Source: Tausonia pullulans (taxonomy: Eukaryota; Basidiomycota; Tremellomycetes; Cystofilobasidiales; Mrakiaceae). Taken from it: a DNA stretch of 64,000 nt. A program made the position numbers and the translations under genes. The DNA is taken from positions 930,001-994,000 of the forward strand of contig OX637627.1 of NCBI GenBank assembly GCA_951802195.1, in the 5' to 3' direction. Shown here one piece after another: positions 1 to 13,830 of this stretch; positions within the stretch are counted from its first letter, which is position 1; the number at the start of each line of letters is the position of its first letter. Below the pieces are notes generated by a model that was not told the DNA's origin, made no database searches, and worked only from the letters and a program-made list of their open reading frames with translations.

Positions 1-1643
1 CCAGAGGTCACGTTCGGCGCCCGTCGGGTCGCGCTCCTTGAACGCGAGGAGGACGAGAGGGGAGGGTGACGACGACGCGTTGGAGGTGAGGATCGCGAGG
101 AGCGTGTTGAGGAGCGCGGGGAAGATGGAGACGTTGTACGTTACGTCCGCCATGCTGGAAGGAGAGGGGGGAAGAAAGAAGGGTGAGCAGGAGGGAGAGG
201 AACCAAAGCTGCCCGTGAGGGTAGGAAGGGCAGCGCACACGACAAGGTCCAGAGGCGCAGACAGTGACGACTCGGTAGAAGAATCTTCAAGAAGCCAGTC
301 CGGGAGAGGCTCCGTCCAGTCGAGAGAGCGGGCGTGGATCTCGGCTTGATGGGAGAAGAGGCCGGCGTTGGTGGCGAGGTTGTGCTCGATGAGCGGAAGG
401 GCAGAGGCTGGTGGAATATACGTCAAAGGCTGTCAGTTCAGCGGCTGAGATACTGTCCGAGAGACACTGATACATACGAAGGTCGGTCGCATAAAATTGG
501 TGCTTTCCACTCGTGGTCGGAAGAATTGATGTGAGAGCGAGGGAAACCAGCCCGATACCGGTGCCTGGACGTGTCAATCGGAAAATCAGCCCTAGGCGCC
601 GGTTGTCAAACGAAAAAGCTGAAACTGACCGAGCTCCAAAACCCGTAGCGGCCTTGCGCTCGCATCATCCTGAAGAATCCGGGCAAGGCGGGCCCGCAGA
701 TTCATAGAGGCACGGACGCCGTCGAAACGCGAGTCCGCCGGTACGGTTGCAAGCCCGGCTTCAGAAGTGAGGCCCTCAGAGAGCCAGGCTGAGAGAGAGA
801 GGCCAGAGTCCCAGATTTTCTGGACAGGGAGAACCCGTCAGGAAGAATCGCCCACGCCATGGGTTTCAGGCAAACGCACCTTGTCTAAGTCAAAGCTCGT
901 CTGCTCCGTGAGGACAAGGACCCTGTGACCATTCTCCTCTTCTGCATCCTCTTCCTTCTTCTCGTCATATTCCTCGTCCCCCTCTGGCTGGGAAATCTCT
1001 TCGATCTCCATGGTCGCCGTCCCTCTCCGCCTCTTAGGCGGCAGCACCATCCTCCGCCGAATCCGGTCCTGCTTCTCGCCCTCGGCGCCACTCCCAGCCT
1101 TCCCCTTCGCTTTCCCCTTTCCACCAGCTCCTCCTCCCGTTCCAGAAGCAGCCACAAACCGCACCGGCTCGCTGAGGACCGCGATCGGCCCGTTGACTGT
1201 CACGTCGCCCTCGGCAGCGAGCCTGCCGAGTGTGACCTCGGCGCACACATCGCGGCTATCGACCCAGAGGGCGAGCGTCCAGGCGTCGCCAGGGCGGACC
1301 TGCTCCGGCGGAGGAATGGAGAGCGCCTTGTACGATGACATAGAGCCCTGCCAGGTCGTAAGGGGTAAGGGCCGTTGTTGGGCTACGCCGACGGTAGAGG
1401 AGGAAGGGGCTCCGGCTGGGAGCCACTGGTAGATGATGCGGAGGGGTTCCTCGTAGCTAAGAGATGGGACCTGTCAGCGGTGTTCCAAGAGGGTTTAGGT
1501 GTCCGAGGCAAGCTCAGCTCCCTGCTGCTTGCTACTCACTTCTCGGTCCGGAGGTCGTTGGCGATCAGCGGCGCAACCGTGAGGGACTGATTGACCGGAC
1601 ACGAGCGCGGTGGGGGCCGCTGAAAGTTGACGTAGTAGTACAT
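1..1643 (-). CDS. METTL21-type protein methyltransferase (Methyltransf_16 family), 3' end cut by window edge
   Basis: The start ATG is at 1643 on the minus strand (protein begins MYYYVNFQRPPP) and the gene runs off position 1. After removal of short GT-AG introns the protein shows SAM-binding motif I (ELGTGIGLVSLAL, rebuilt across an intron near 570-630), then ATDL (about 490-510), an acidic-Trp stretch, ADVTYN at about 140-155 and LAFKERDP at about 40-60. This order is typical of Methyltransf_16 enzymes, which use S-adenosylmethionine to methylate lysines of cytosolic proteins such as translation factors and chaperones. A roughly 60-residue acidic/basic low-complexity insert (about 910-1130) separates an N-terminal beta-rich part from the catalytic fold. 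The target protein cannot be told from sequence. Family assignment is good; the exact exon borders are by eye. Confidence 0.8.
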
Positions 1644-1951
1644 CGCGAGACTGGAGGGGTGGCGGTTATAGTTGAGAGGAGGAGCGCATGTAAGAAGGAG
1701 CTCATCGAAGTCTCAAGCACTCTTGGACAGGATGAGGCAGGTGCGTCGTCGTTAAGTGGCACAGCATCGACAAGACAGGGAGTAAACCATTCTGAATGGA
1801 ATTTCCCGAAGACAAAGGGTTAAATAAGTGATAAGACTCTCGCATCTTAAAACTGACATTGCGACAAGGTTCGAGCTAGAGACGAGGCGTCGGCCCTAGC
1901 CGGCATCACTCCTTGAGATGCCCTTCAACCACCACGATCTCGCACCGTCCC

Positions 1952-3614
1952 ATGTCCATCCGCAAAGCTTCTCACGCCGGCTCCTGGTACACCTCTTCCA
2001 GTGCGTGGTAACCATATCTCTCCAGTATACACGGGTCCCTCGTTGACCCACGCCCAACAGAGACCAAGCTGGAAGCCGAGCTGGCGGCCAATCTGGCCGC
2101 CGTCCCTTCCTCATCCGCCGTCCCGCCATCCGGCAAGGTGTTTGAACCGCCTATCAAAGGCTGTAAGGCTGTCATTTCCCCGTGCGTCACAGCTTGGAGA
2201 GATATGGTGAGAGACCAGAAACGCTGACGACGAGGAGAACTCGTCGGGTTCTACCGAACACTGGTGCAGGCACGCGGGCTATTCCTATTCGGGTCCGGCG
2301 GTGAGTGAGCGCAGACAAGAAGGATAGTTCAGTTCTCTCGTTTCTGACATGCCTTGACACGATTTATGCTCCAGGCGGCATGGTCGTTTAGTGCCATCGA
2401 CGTCAACGCGATGTAGGTCGTCATCTTCTGCCCGGAGCTCATCTGCTCCTTCTGATGACCGCCCCTTTTGTCCCGCCTTCAGCTCGACGGTCTTCATCCT
2501 CGGACCCTCTCACCACTACTACCTCAACGGATGTGCTCTGCCCCGCTGCGAGAATTATGCCACTCCAGTCGGGGATCTCCCGCTCGACCTCGCGAGTGAG
2601 TCTTGCGGGCGCACGCCACCCAGGTCCCGCCAGCTCATCGTCAGATCCCGCCTCCGCCAGAGATCGCCGAGCTCCGCAAGACGGGCCGTTTCTCAGACAT
2701 GACACTGAGCCAGGACGAGGAGGAGCATTCAATTGAGATGCAGCTCCCTTATCTCCGACACATCTTCCAGGGGTGCGTTGTCATCGCTCTCTCTCATGCC
2801 TCGTCAGCTGACATCGAACCCACAGCAAAGACATTAAGATTGTGCCCATCCTTGTTGGGTCTCTTTCAAAGGCGAGCGAGGCAGGCTTTGGCGCACTGCT
2901 TGCACCTCGTCCGTAGTCATCTCTCTCTTCCCTACACACAGCCTTGAATCTGACGGCGATCTCCCTTCCGCAGATCTCGATGCGCCTCGCACCCTGACCG
3001 TGGTCTCCTCCGACTTTTGCCACTGGTGAACTACAACTCAAAGGTCATAAGCTTTCCTCGCTCCCTGACTGACCTCCTTCCACCAAAATGCGCAGGGGTG
3101 CCCGCTTCTCCTACACTTACTACGACGCCCCGCCCTCCTCCCAACCCACCTCGCTCGCCTCTTCACGCATCAAGCCCGACCCCAGCTGGCCGATCTACAA
3201 GTCGATCGAGGCCGTCGACAGGGAGGGTATGGGCATCCTCGAGGGTGCCATCCCCGATGCTAGCGCTGAGGGCATCGAGGAGACGTTCGAGGGGAGGCAT
3301 GAGCGGTTCGCTGGGTATTTGAAGCGGACCAAAAACACAATCTGGTGCGTTCTTGTCTCCTTTTTCCTTTACTGGCTGTCTCAGGCCTGCTGATCCGTCC
3401 GCACACACATACACACACACACACATACGTACGTGCGCGCTTACACAGCGGCCGCCACCCGATCGGCGTTCTCCTCGGAGCGATCGCCTACCTGGAGGAC
3501 GAACAAGTCTCGCTCGCGCCGGAACTCCACTTTGTCCGGTACGAGCAGAGCTCGGCGTGCGAGCACGTCGGCGACTCGAGCGTCAGCTACGCCGCTGGCT
3601 GGGTCCGCTGGTGA
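1952..3614 (+). CDS. MHO1: MEMO1 family protein
   Basis: The ATG at 1952 opens with MSIRKASHAGSWY, the signature N-terminus of MEMO proteins. The family is a single-domain extradiol-dioxygenase-like fold; human MEMO1 binds a metal and acts in cell motility and redox signalling, and the yeast homologue is Mho1. Spliced pieces show all the conserved active-site blocks in order: HAGYSYSGPA (about 2278-2310), GPSHHYYLNG (about 2500-2530), EHSIEMQLPYL (about 2725-2760), SDFCHW (about 3009-3027), and CEHVGDSSVSYAAG near the C-terminus. These supply the equivalents of the human His49, His81, Asp189, His192 and Cys244. About eight short introns are needed. The stop is TGA at 3612-3614. It is convergent with the downstream transhydrogenase gene, leaving under 100 bp between stops. 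Confidence 0.93.
3401..3435. repeat. (CA)n microsatellite inside a MEMO1 intron
   Basis: An alternating CA/TA/GT run (acacac... then acgtacgtgcgcgc) lies in the last intron of the MEMO1 gene. It is a simple sequence repeat and a possible length polymorphism. Confidence 0.9.
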
Positions 3615-3709
3615 TGGATGAACTCGTCATATATTCTGTTTTTCGTTTTGCTCGTTTCATTCGCAAGTCTGTTTGATTCACCATGTAACAACAAGGCTGT
3701 CCTCTTCTG

Positions 3710-5593
3710 TTACCAGGCCATCGCGCCGTTGATGATGCCGCGGAGCTGCTCGCGGCGCTCCTCGCCCTGGGGATCGGCGACGTTGGGCGCGAGGTTGATG
3801 ACGCGGGCTTGGGGCTGCGTGCAAGGCAAGATATGGATGTCAGCGAGTGAGCGAACCATTGGAACGGAGCATGGAGCGAGACCGACCAAGATGCCCTCAA
3901 CAAGGCTCTCAACATCCCCGTCCTTGTACCCAACCCCCTTCAGTCCCCTCGGGACACCCCCAAGGCCGTCCAAAAACTTGGCCACCGTCTCCCTCATCCT
4001 CTCCCCGAGACTTTCCTCACTCGCCGTCATGGCTCCCTCATCTCCAAACACCTTCAGCATCTCCCGATGCCTATCCGGGCTGCTCGGCGCCGTGAAGGCA
4101 AAGACGGAGGGGCCTGTCAACGCCACGCTGATCCCATGCGGAATGATCGGGTGACCGGCGACCTCGTAATCCTTTTGGGTGTACTTCGGTCCGAGTTTGT
4201 TCTGGGAGGAGATGGGGTAGGATGCCGCGTGGCAGAGATGGACACCGGCGTTGCCGAAGCCGATGCCAGCGAAGGTCGCGGCGAGGAGCATCTGCTTGCG
4301 GGCTTCATGGTCTCCAATGGGGTCGCGGCAGACGCGAGGGAGCATCTCCGTGCAGGTTCGGAGAGCCCAGAGGGAGAAGACGTCCGAGATGGGGTTCCGA
4401 CCTTGGTACGCCGGTCGGTCGATCGGGTTCTTCGGACGGGGGACACGTTCATCGTACGGGATGGCGGTGTAGGATTCCATCGAGTGGAAGAGGACATCGA
4501 GACCCGAGGAGAGGTGGACAGATCGAGGGCAGGTTTGAGTGTTGAGAGAGTCGACAATGCCGAGCGTAGGCTTGAGAGCGCGGGAGGCGATGCCCGTCTT
4601 AAACCGCATCGAGGGGATGTCGACGATGGCCGAGCCCGTGGTCTCGGAGCCCGTGCCGGCAGTGGTGGGAACTAGGGCAGAAGCACTTGTCAGCGTCTTC
4701 TGTCGTTTTCTAACGCATCATTCGTCGACGCCAGCCTCACTGGCAATGAGCGGCCTCAGGGTGCCCGTGACGGCCATGCCCTTGCCGATCGGGGCGTTGA
4801 TGTAGTCAAAGAGCGAGGCCTCCTTCTTAACGGTGAACAGGTTGGCCGCCTTGGCCGTGTCAATGACGGATCCTCCGCCAACGCTGGGAGCCAGCAAGTC
4901 AGTCCAGCTGCAGCGACGTAAAACAGGGCCGGCCCATGCGACTCACGCGAGGAACGCGTCAAAGTCGTGCTTGCGGCCCCAGGCAATGGCCTCCTGCCAG
5001 CTAGCGTCCGTCGGCTCAATGGAGCAGGCGTCAAACACCCTGTAGGCGACGCCGGCGTCCTCGAGGCTCTTGACGGCCTATTGGATCAAGAGATGAGCGC
5101 GCGCGTCAGTGACCAGTGTTCCCCAACCCGGCCGAGGGATGAGCAGAACTCCTCCGACCGGCCACGCCCGCCTCGCCTCGTCTCCTCCCCAACTCTCTTC
5201 CGCCCGCTCTCAACTCACCACCTTGAAAGGGTCGAGCTGACCAACCGTCTTGTCGGTGAAGATGCCGACGGTCTTGGCCCCCAGGTTGCGGAAGTCGAGG
5301 CCGACCTCGGCAGTGACACCCTCGCCGAACCTCAAGTTGCTCGCCGCGATTTCAAACGCGTACTCCTTCTCAGGCTTCGGGGCGAGCATCGCCATGTTGC
5401 GCATCTGCTGCCCGAGGGAGGCGCCCGAGGAGGTGGACGAGGGGAGGTTGGCCGTCCGGCAGACGTGGCAAGGGCAGCACGTCGAGGCCGTGTGCTGAAT
5501 GAGGGAGGCCACGGCCGCCCGGGAGCCGAGCGAGCCGAGCGAGGCGCGCGGGTAGTGGGCAAGTGGGGCGAGGGATACACGGGAGAGACGCAT
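3710..5593 (-). CDS. ADHFE1: Hydroxyacid-oxoacid transhydrogenase, mitochondrial (iron-containing alcohol dehydrogenase family)
   Basis: The enzyme couples oxidation of 4-hydroxybutyrate to reduction of 2-oxoglutarate to D-2-hydroxyglutarate in mitochondria. The ATG at 5593 gives an Arg/Ser-rich, acid-free leader (MRLSRVSLAPLAHYPRASLG) that fits a mitochondrial presequence. Spliced exons then show the type III ADH fold: KTVGIFTDKTVGQL, the nucleotide-binding GGGSVIDTAKA (rebuilt across an intron near 4880), VPTTAGTGSETT, and metal-ligand segments DVLFHSMESYTA, HAASYPI and GHPIIPHGISVALTGP. The C-terminus reads LAPNVADPQGEERREQLRGII and ends in TAA at 3712-3710. Length and order match ADHFE1. 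About five introns are present, most with a CTGAC branch site. An in-frame upstream extension lacks an ATG, so 5593 is chosen. Confidence 0.93.
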
Positions 5594-5815
5594 GGCGAGA
5601 TGAGAAGTGGGGGGGTTGTTCGTGGGAAAGTGGAGGGGAAGAGGATAGATGTGGTCAGAGGTCAGGAGGAGACGACAGAGACGGTCGGCCGGCAAATGAA
5701 GACCGCTGGAGCCGAGATCCCTCGGCGTCGTCCGATTCAGACGCCGGCCAGCCTCGGTCCTTTCTCCGGCATCGTCGACGAGAGGGGCGACCGTCAAAGT
5801 GCATGCATGAAATCC

Positions 5816-6876
5816 TCACATCGCCAGCTCCTCGCCCTCCTCGTCCCATGTCTGGAGGATCGACCGCACAAAGTCCTCCTCCGTGTGTCCGGCTGCCAGG
5901 GCGGTGGGGTCAGGTCTCAGGCACGCTCAGTAACGAGACTCCGGACGCACCATCGCACGATTTCCAAGTCCCATCGTGGATGCAGCGCACCTGGGAAGAG
6001 TCGCATCCAGGTCAGCTATCTCTCCCCCCCTTCTGGCCACCAGGCTCCGGCTCACTTTCTGCTCCCTTCCAAGCAGTACCGTCGCGCTTTTCTCGATCCC
6101 CAACTTCTTGGTCCGCCTCACACTCTTCTTCAGAAGCCTCTCGCCGGCCCCGTCTGTCTCCTCCGCACACGCCTCGACGGCGCTGCCGGACCAGGTGAAC
6201 CCGGCGAGCTTGGCGCACTCGGTTGCGAGGGGGAGGGTGCCGATGCGGGCGGGGGAGTACTGCAGTGATGCCAGCTGTCAGCGATGAAGAGGCGGCACAC
6301 AAGGGGGAGAGAGGCCTCCTTCACTCACATCCTGGCATTGCACAAAAGTCCACCACTCCTTCTGCGAGAGGTGCTCGATCGCGCACAGTTGCTGATCCCT
6401 CACGTCGTCGTGTCAGCCCCCGTCTCCCCGTCCACCTGCCACAAGCCAACCCACCTGCCTGTTCCCATCGCACTCCGCCTCCCCGTGCATGCATCTCACC
6501 CCTCCCCTTGCTTTCTCGTCCTCGCGACCAATGAAGACGAGGTCGAGCGCGACTTTGTCGGCGACGCGCTTGTCGCGGACGACGCGGGCGATGAGGCGTT
6601 CGACGAGGTGGGCGTCGGGGCTGGGGGACACTCAGTCAGTTCGGAATCCAGGTGAGCTACGAGAACGAGGAGGACACCGCACCAGCGGGACATGACCCCG
6701 AGCGTGAGGAGCACCTTACGAGACGATTCGTCATCGTTGAGCGTCCAAAGCGTCGAGGTCGACGCATCTGCGGGGAGAACGAGCGAGGGCGGCTTGTCGA
6801 GCGGGGCGGCGGCGGCGGCTGTGGCGAGACCGAAGGCGGTGACCACCGTGAGTAGGGAGAGGGTGGGGAGGACCAT
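5816..6876 (-). CDS. GILT-family thiol reductase (secreted or vacuolar)
   Basis: The ATG at 6876 is followed by a clear signal peptide (LLTVVTAFGLATAAAAA). Splicing gives LGVMSRCPDA: the Cys of CPDA is split by an intron. Next come DKVALDLVFIG, the GILT signature CMHGEAECDGN (about 6440-6475), QQLCAIEHL, WWTFVQCQD, a Cys-containing EACAEETG region and SATVLLGREQKVRCIHDGTW. A last intron joins CDAGHTEEDFVRSILQTWDEEG to TGA at 5818-5816. This order matches the gamma-interferon-inducible lysosomal thiol reductase family, whose members reduce disulfides in lysosomes or are secreted. The usual CxxC centre appears here only as the single Cys of CPDA, so classical reductase chemistry is uncertain. 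The borders were inferred from family-like reading after splicing. Confidence 0.82.
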
Positions 6877-7062
6877 CGTTGGTTTAGGGGAGCGTGGATG
6901 GGGGTTAAGGGTATGTAAGGAGGAGAAGGAAGAGGAGGAGGGGCTTTCTACCTCGCGATGTCGGCCTTCCCCGAGGCTCGGTCGCCAACTGACGTGATGT
7001 CGTCGACAGGAGGCAGGAGGTGCAGTCTCACGTAGATCAACATGCAGAACTTCACCTATATG

Positions 7063-8260
7063 TTAAAGAAAAGGTATAAAAGCAGCCTCCCAGGCAGCGA
7101 CACTCGCGAGCGCCTCTCCCAAGTCGACGTCCTCGAGGGCCTCGTCCAAGTAGGCCAAGTTGATGTAGCCGTCGCCGGTCCCTTCTGCGGTGAATCGAGC
7201 CGGATCAATTAGAAATCTCAATGAGCTTTCAATACGAATATGAGAGTGGTCCTTTACGCCCTCGACGAGTTCGTAACGTACGCCCAGAACCCCGAGGATG
7301 ACCCAGCTGCCCCCAGACGCAGTGATCCGGTATGTATCGATCGCAGCTTGGGAGCAGGGGAAAGTGGACGACGGTAAACCCGCCGGTACTGTGAATCCCA
7401 ATCAGCCAGACACTGAGAGGGAGAATGACATGGGAAGATATGTACCCACACCTATACCCGCACCCCCGCGAGCACGAGCAGCGCCAGCAGTCCCCTGAGC
7501 AGGTCCTTGCTTATCAATCCTTGGAAAATCGGAAGAGCGAGTTGATGACCGTGCAACTGAGTTGAACGACCTGTGTCGAGGAGATTATCACGAGGTCGGT
7601 GATCCGAGTGCCGTCGGACCAGGCGTCCGTAACGAGTTTCTTGCTGAAGGTGAATGCCATGCGTACAAGCGAACCCATCGAGCGTACGGATCTTAACGCG
7701 ACCGTTGTCGGATTCGAAGGCCAACGATGGGGCGAGGCCCTCTTCCCAGAGAAGCTTCTCAAAGCAAAGTGACGAGTGAATCGGTTTGGACAGTTGTCGA
7801 GCTCTGTAACACTAGTCACGACAGTTCTCGGGGGAGAAGGGCTCGCAGACGATATTCTCCAATCACATCCTACATGTGATCGTTGAGGTGGAAAGTGAAC
7901 ATCGCGAGTTAGGTGGACTGGAAAGAGTCAGAAGCTGGCTGGGTGAGGTTCCAGATGTCGGGCTGATGCTCACCCCTCGACTCTACGTATCGGAACGAGA
8001 AATGAGAGAGCGATACGTCAATGATGGGCATCGCACATACAGCCATCCATCTCGCAAGAAAAGGGGCCTTCACCTCTTCTTCAGGGGGGCGAGTCTCCGG
8101 AGGACGTCCTCCCAGGCAATCTGACGTCGTCGGATGCCCTGAGGGGGCGCTTGAGATGCGGCCTCTGACGATGATGTCGTGACGAACTTGGTCAATTCCC
8201 GTGAGAAAGCCTTAAGTTGGCAAAATGCCGACACGTTGAATGAGATCGTCCATCTTGATA
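7063..8260 (-). CDS. Possible multi-exon gene of unknown function
   Basis: Several minus-strand open segments read like protein with plausible intron borders: RELTKFVTTSSSEAASQAP and RRRQIAWEDVLRRLAPLKK (8070-8200), EKLLWEEGLAPSLAFESDN and GRVKIRTLDG (7680-7770), KKLVTDAWSDGTRITDLVI (7580-7650), a hydrophobic LLRGLLALLVLAGV (about 7455-7500), and a long C-terminal frame from 7401 to the TAA at 7063. A pyrimidine-rich leader-like tract (8340-8620 on this strand) lies upstream. No domain was recognised, and a single continuous model could not be built with confidence. It may be a real fast-evolving gene or a decaying one. The start codon is not settled; MDDLIQ near 8255 is a candidate. Confidence 0.3.
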
Positions 8261-9419
8261 AGGAGCTGCTCGTAACCAAACACGTCGGGGATTGAATTAC
8301 GTGAGGGGTTAGTTGGGTATCACAGGCCGTGGGAGAGGTCCTCATCCCGAGAGAGGAGAAGACAGGCGAGGAGAGAGCAAGCAGGGCGAACAAGGAGGGC
8401 AAGGAAAGAATATGGACGAAGGCGAGGGCGAGGGCGAAGGAGAGGAGAGCGAGCGAGGGTGATGAGAGCGAGGGTAAGGGTGAAAAATAGGACACAAGGA
8501 AAGGGTACGGGGGGTGGAGAAGAGATGGGGAAACCGTTGGGAGTCGAGATGGAAGCGAAGGTAGGGGGTGCAAACGCGTGGTGAAGAACGTGGAGGGAAG
8601 AGAGTCAACAAGCACGCCTTAAGAGGGCACGACCAGTCATGGGGCTGGTGTCGTGGAGGGTTGAGAATGGGAGTGGCAGGCTAGGGGAAGGGGGGGGAGT
8701 GCCGGGGAGAGATTAAAGAGAGGGGAAATGGTTGGCCGGCCATCGGAGGTCCAAAACAAAGAACGACTCTCAATGCGATGGTATTTCTCCTGCGTCTGAC
8801 TGTGCCTAGCTCTCTACTGCCCACTCTTCAACCACATCCTCGTCGCCCAATGCTCGCTCGGCGTCCCGCCCACCATTGCCGAACACACATCGAAGAACCT
8901 CGCGCCTTCTCCAGTAGATCGCCCTGAGTGCCCTCCCAGCTCCCCGAGTTCTCCCCCTCACAAGAATCATCCCGAACCAGAGGGATAGGTTTCACCGTCG
9001 CACCTGGGCTATCCGCTCTCTCATCCATGCCGCTGGATGAGACCGGTCGGGTTTCTTTTCTGTCGGGCTGTCTGGTAATGTACGGAAATGACGATGGTAC
9101 AGTATACGACATGCTTTTAGCCTCTCCTGGTAGGGTGAAGGGGATGTTTCGTTGAGACTGCTAGCCTGGTCAGCGCGCCGCGCCAGCTTCCATCTCAGCC
9201 CTCTCAGACACGCCATCTTTCCTCCCCGTGATGCATTGTTTGCTTGACACGCCCAATAATGAGACAACTGAGCCATGCCATCGCAAGCCTGGGAAAGCAA
9301 GAGAGGCCAACCTAGGCGAGAAACAAGGGGAAGAAGGCGTGGACGACGAAAACGTGAAAATCGACCCAGAGAACATATTCTGGGACGTTTGGAGTGCTTG
9401 CAATACGTATAAAAAAAAC
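8261..9419. other. Intergenic stretch, no supported gene
   Basis: The left part (8340-8620) is strongly purine-rich on the plus strand, as expected for a 5' leader of a minus-strand gene. Between 8760 and 9155 short open frames exist on both strands but none has recognisable motifs or a consistent splice model. The segment just before 9420 is the 3' flank of actin. Confidence 0.5.
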
Positions 9420-11770
<2,351 letters not shown>

Positions 11771-12844
11771 TGTAAGAGATGTGATGGGGGTGAAGGGTAG
11801 GTGAGGGAGGGTGAGGGTAGCGGTGGTTGGAGGGCCGAGAGTTAGGAAGGGCGGCTTCGCTTGAACGGTGCGGCCAGACGGCGCAAGCGAAGCGGTGTGA
11901 GCGCTCCGAAAAGCCTTGCCGACGCGAGAAAAGACCCACAAATTCAGCCGTAACTAAGGGCCTCGAGCCTCCTCGATTCTCGACGTCAGCGCTTTGGTCC
12001 ATGGCTTTGGCCTCGCCCGAGCTCACTCTCGAGCGGGGTAAGAGGGGTGCACAGAACGGACGAGAACGGGCCTCAATAGCACATCTCTCTGGTGCGAGCG
12101 AACAACGGTGTGAGCGGGGGCAAGTTGGACCAGGGAGAGGCAAGAGGCATCGAGGTCTTTGGCCGAGACAAGAGATTGGATGGCTCAAGAGCGCTTGCTG
12201 GATGAATAGGCTTGATCGAAGAGGTGCAGCAGATTTCAAACCAAAAAAGCAGTACAATTTGCCCGTTGATGCTTCAAGTGGCGATGCGAACTCAGATCGT
12301 GAACGCTCGTTCGGGTGCCAAGAGTCATTCTCGCTTCTGGGTTCGCTATGGAAAGGCAATTTCTTGGCGGATAGCGATACCTGGTCGAGACTTGGGCAGT
12401 TTCCAAGCTGGGGACAAACTTACGCATGCCACCAATCACTCCATCCGGGCAGACTTGCGGTGTTGACTCCACAGTCATTGATTTGTATTATAACTATTGT
12501 ATCAATCGAATGTAATATCACAACAACCGTAGTCAATGGGAAGGAGCGGAAGGATGAAGGGAGACGCGCAATCGCACGCGCGCTCCCAAAAGAGGTAGGA
12601 AAGACACACAACCAAAGGAAAAAACGAAAAAGGGGAGATGAGAGAATGGGAGGGTCTGGGGGGGGAGGCAAGAAAGTGTAGAGAGAAGAGATGGAGAGAT
12701 GAGAGTTGGAAGGAGGAGCGACGAGGGAGACAAGGAGAGCCACAGACGCGCACCCCACGACAATCCATTCCCATCACGACCAAACACTCAGCACCGGCAT
12801 CAACAGTATCACCAAACCAACCAAGACCCAGACCAGAGCATACC
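11771..12844. other. Upstream region of actin, no gene seen
   Basis: This interval should hold the 5' leader and promoter of actin, with pyrimidine-rich tracts on the minus strand close to 11770. Long antisense frames occur because of GC richness but lack motifs. The right part (about 12540-12840) is purine-rich on the plus strand and borders the LINE relic; no terminal repeat was identified. Confidence 0.5.
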
Positions 12845-13830
12845 TCAGCCACATCCCCGCCATCCCACGACCCTTCTTCCCCTGCTGCGCGCGATCCTTG
12901 GCGCGCCACATGGCCACCTGGAACGAACATCCTCCAACTCGCCTGAGCACTCAACGAGGAGGTGAGGAAACCCCTCCTTGGCCAGACCGAGGCAGAGGAC
13001 GCATCCGGTAGAGGCGCTGTGACGAGCGCGAGAGTGAGTCGTGAGTACGTAGGTCTGACATCCGGGATGGAGGGCGAAGAGGGAGAGGTGATGGGCGAGG
13101 TCGGCATCCTCAGGCGCCAAGGCGTGGGAGTACTTGAGGCACAACCACCAGGTCTAGGAGTTGGCGTGCAAGGGTGGCGACGTACCAGATAGGAATGCCA
13201 CGAGTGAGCGAGTCGACAAAGTAAGAGCGCTCTAGGAGGTGAGTATCGAGCTTGCACGAGCCCGGGCTAAACTGGATGATGTCCGGGACGGCGAGGTGGA
13301 GGGCGATCGGGTGGTGAGTTTACCAGGCAGGCTTGGCCCAGCACACATGCTTGACCGTAGACACAGGGAAGGAAGGGGAGAACCAGAAACGGACATGACG
13401 GCGGTTGCAGCTATAGCTGGCGATATTGGTGAAAGGCACTGCCTCGGGCAGTGCCCATGGAAGGGATCAACGAGGGAGAAACGGCGGACGACCTCGAGCA
13501 TCTGCTCGCCCCCCGGTTTCTCAGTGTTAGGGTACTGAGGGCCAAGATATCTGTTCTCGACGTAGTTTCAATCTCCACTCAGGCGGAAAGAACCCTCGGG
13601 ATCATCAGGGAGAAACCGGGCGCGATCATAAAGGAACTCGGCTTTGCGAGTGGTGGCGCCGAGACCCTTGTAGGAACATGGATGTTCACGATACGGGTGT
13701 CATGGCCGCCCAAGCGGAAGACAGAATTGGATGACTGCAGGTGGGGTAGCGAAGGAGGATTAGAGGGACCTTCTCCTTCGGTACCTATTTCTTGTCCTAG
13801 CGACGTTCGAGGCATGAGGACGCAAGAGGT
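12845..13830 (-). mobile_element. Degenerate LINE fragment (endonuclease part joined to C-terminal Cys/His finger)
   Basis: On the minus strand, pieces of an apurinic-type LINE endonuclease are readable: RIVNIHVP (about 13690-13715), FLPDDPEGSFRLSGD followed by NYVEN (13545-13620; compare GGDWNCVED in the better-preserved LINE at the right end of this window), EVVRRFSLVDPFHG (about 13450-13495), and LHLAVPDIIQFSPGSCKLDT with HLLE (13230-13290; the GPG-W-KL block of these endonucleases). Almost directly afterwards comes a Cys-rich segment, CVLCLGLAKEGFPHLLVEC (12940-13010), that resembles the C-terminal zinc finger of non-LTR polymerases. No reverse transcriptase core is found between them, so the middle is deleted. 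Frames change several times, so it is an old relic. Confidence 0.65.

Noticed and set aside
11827-12681. Plus-strand frame of 284 codons upstream of actin
   Set aside because: It has no recognisable motif, overlaps other long frames on the opposite strand, and is expected by chance in GC-rich DNA at a promoter.
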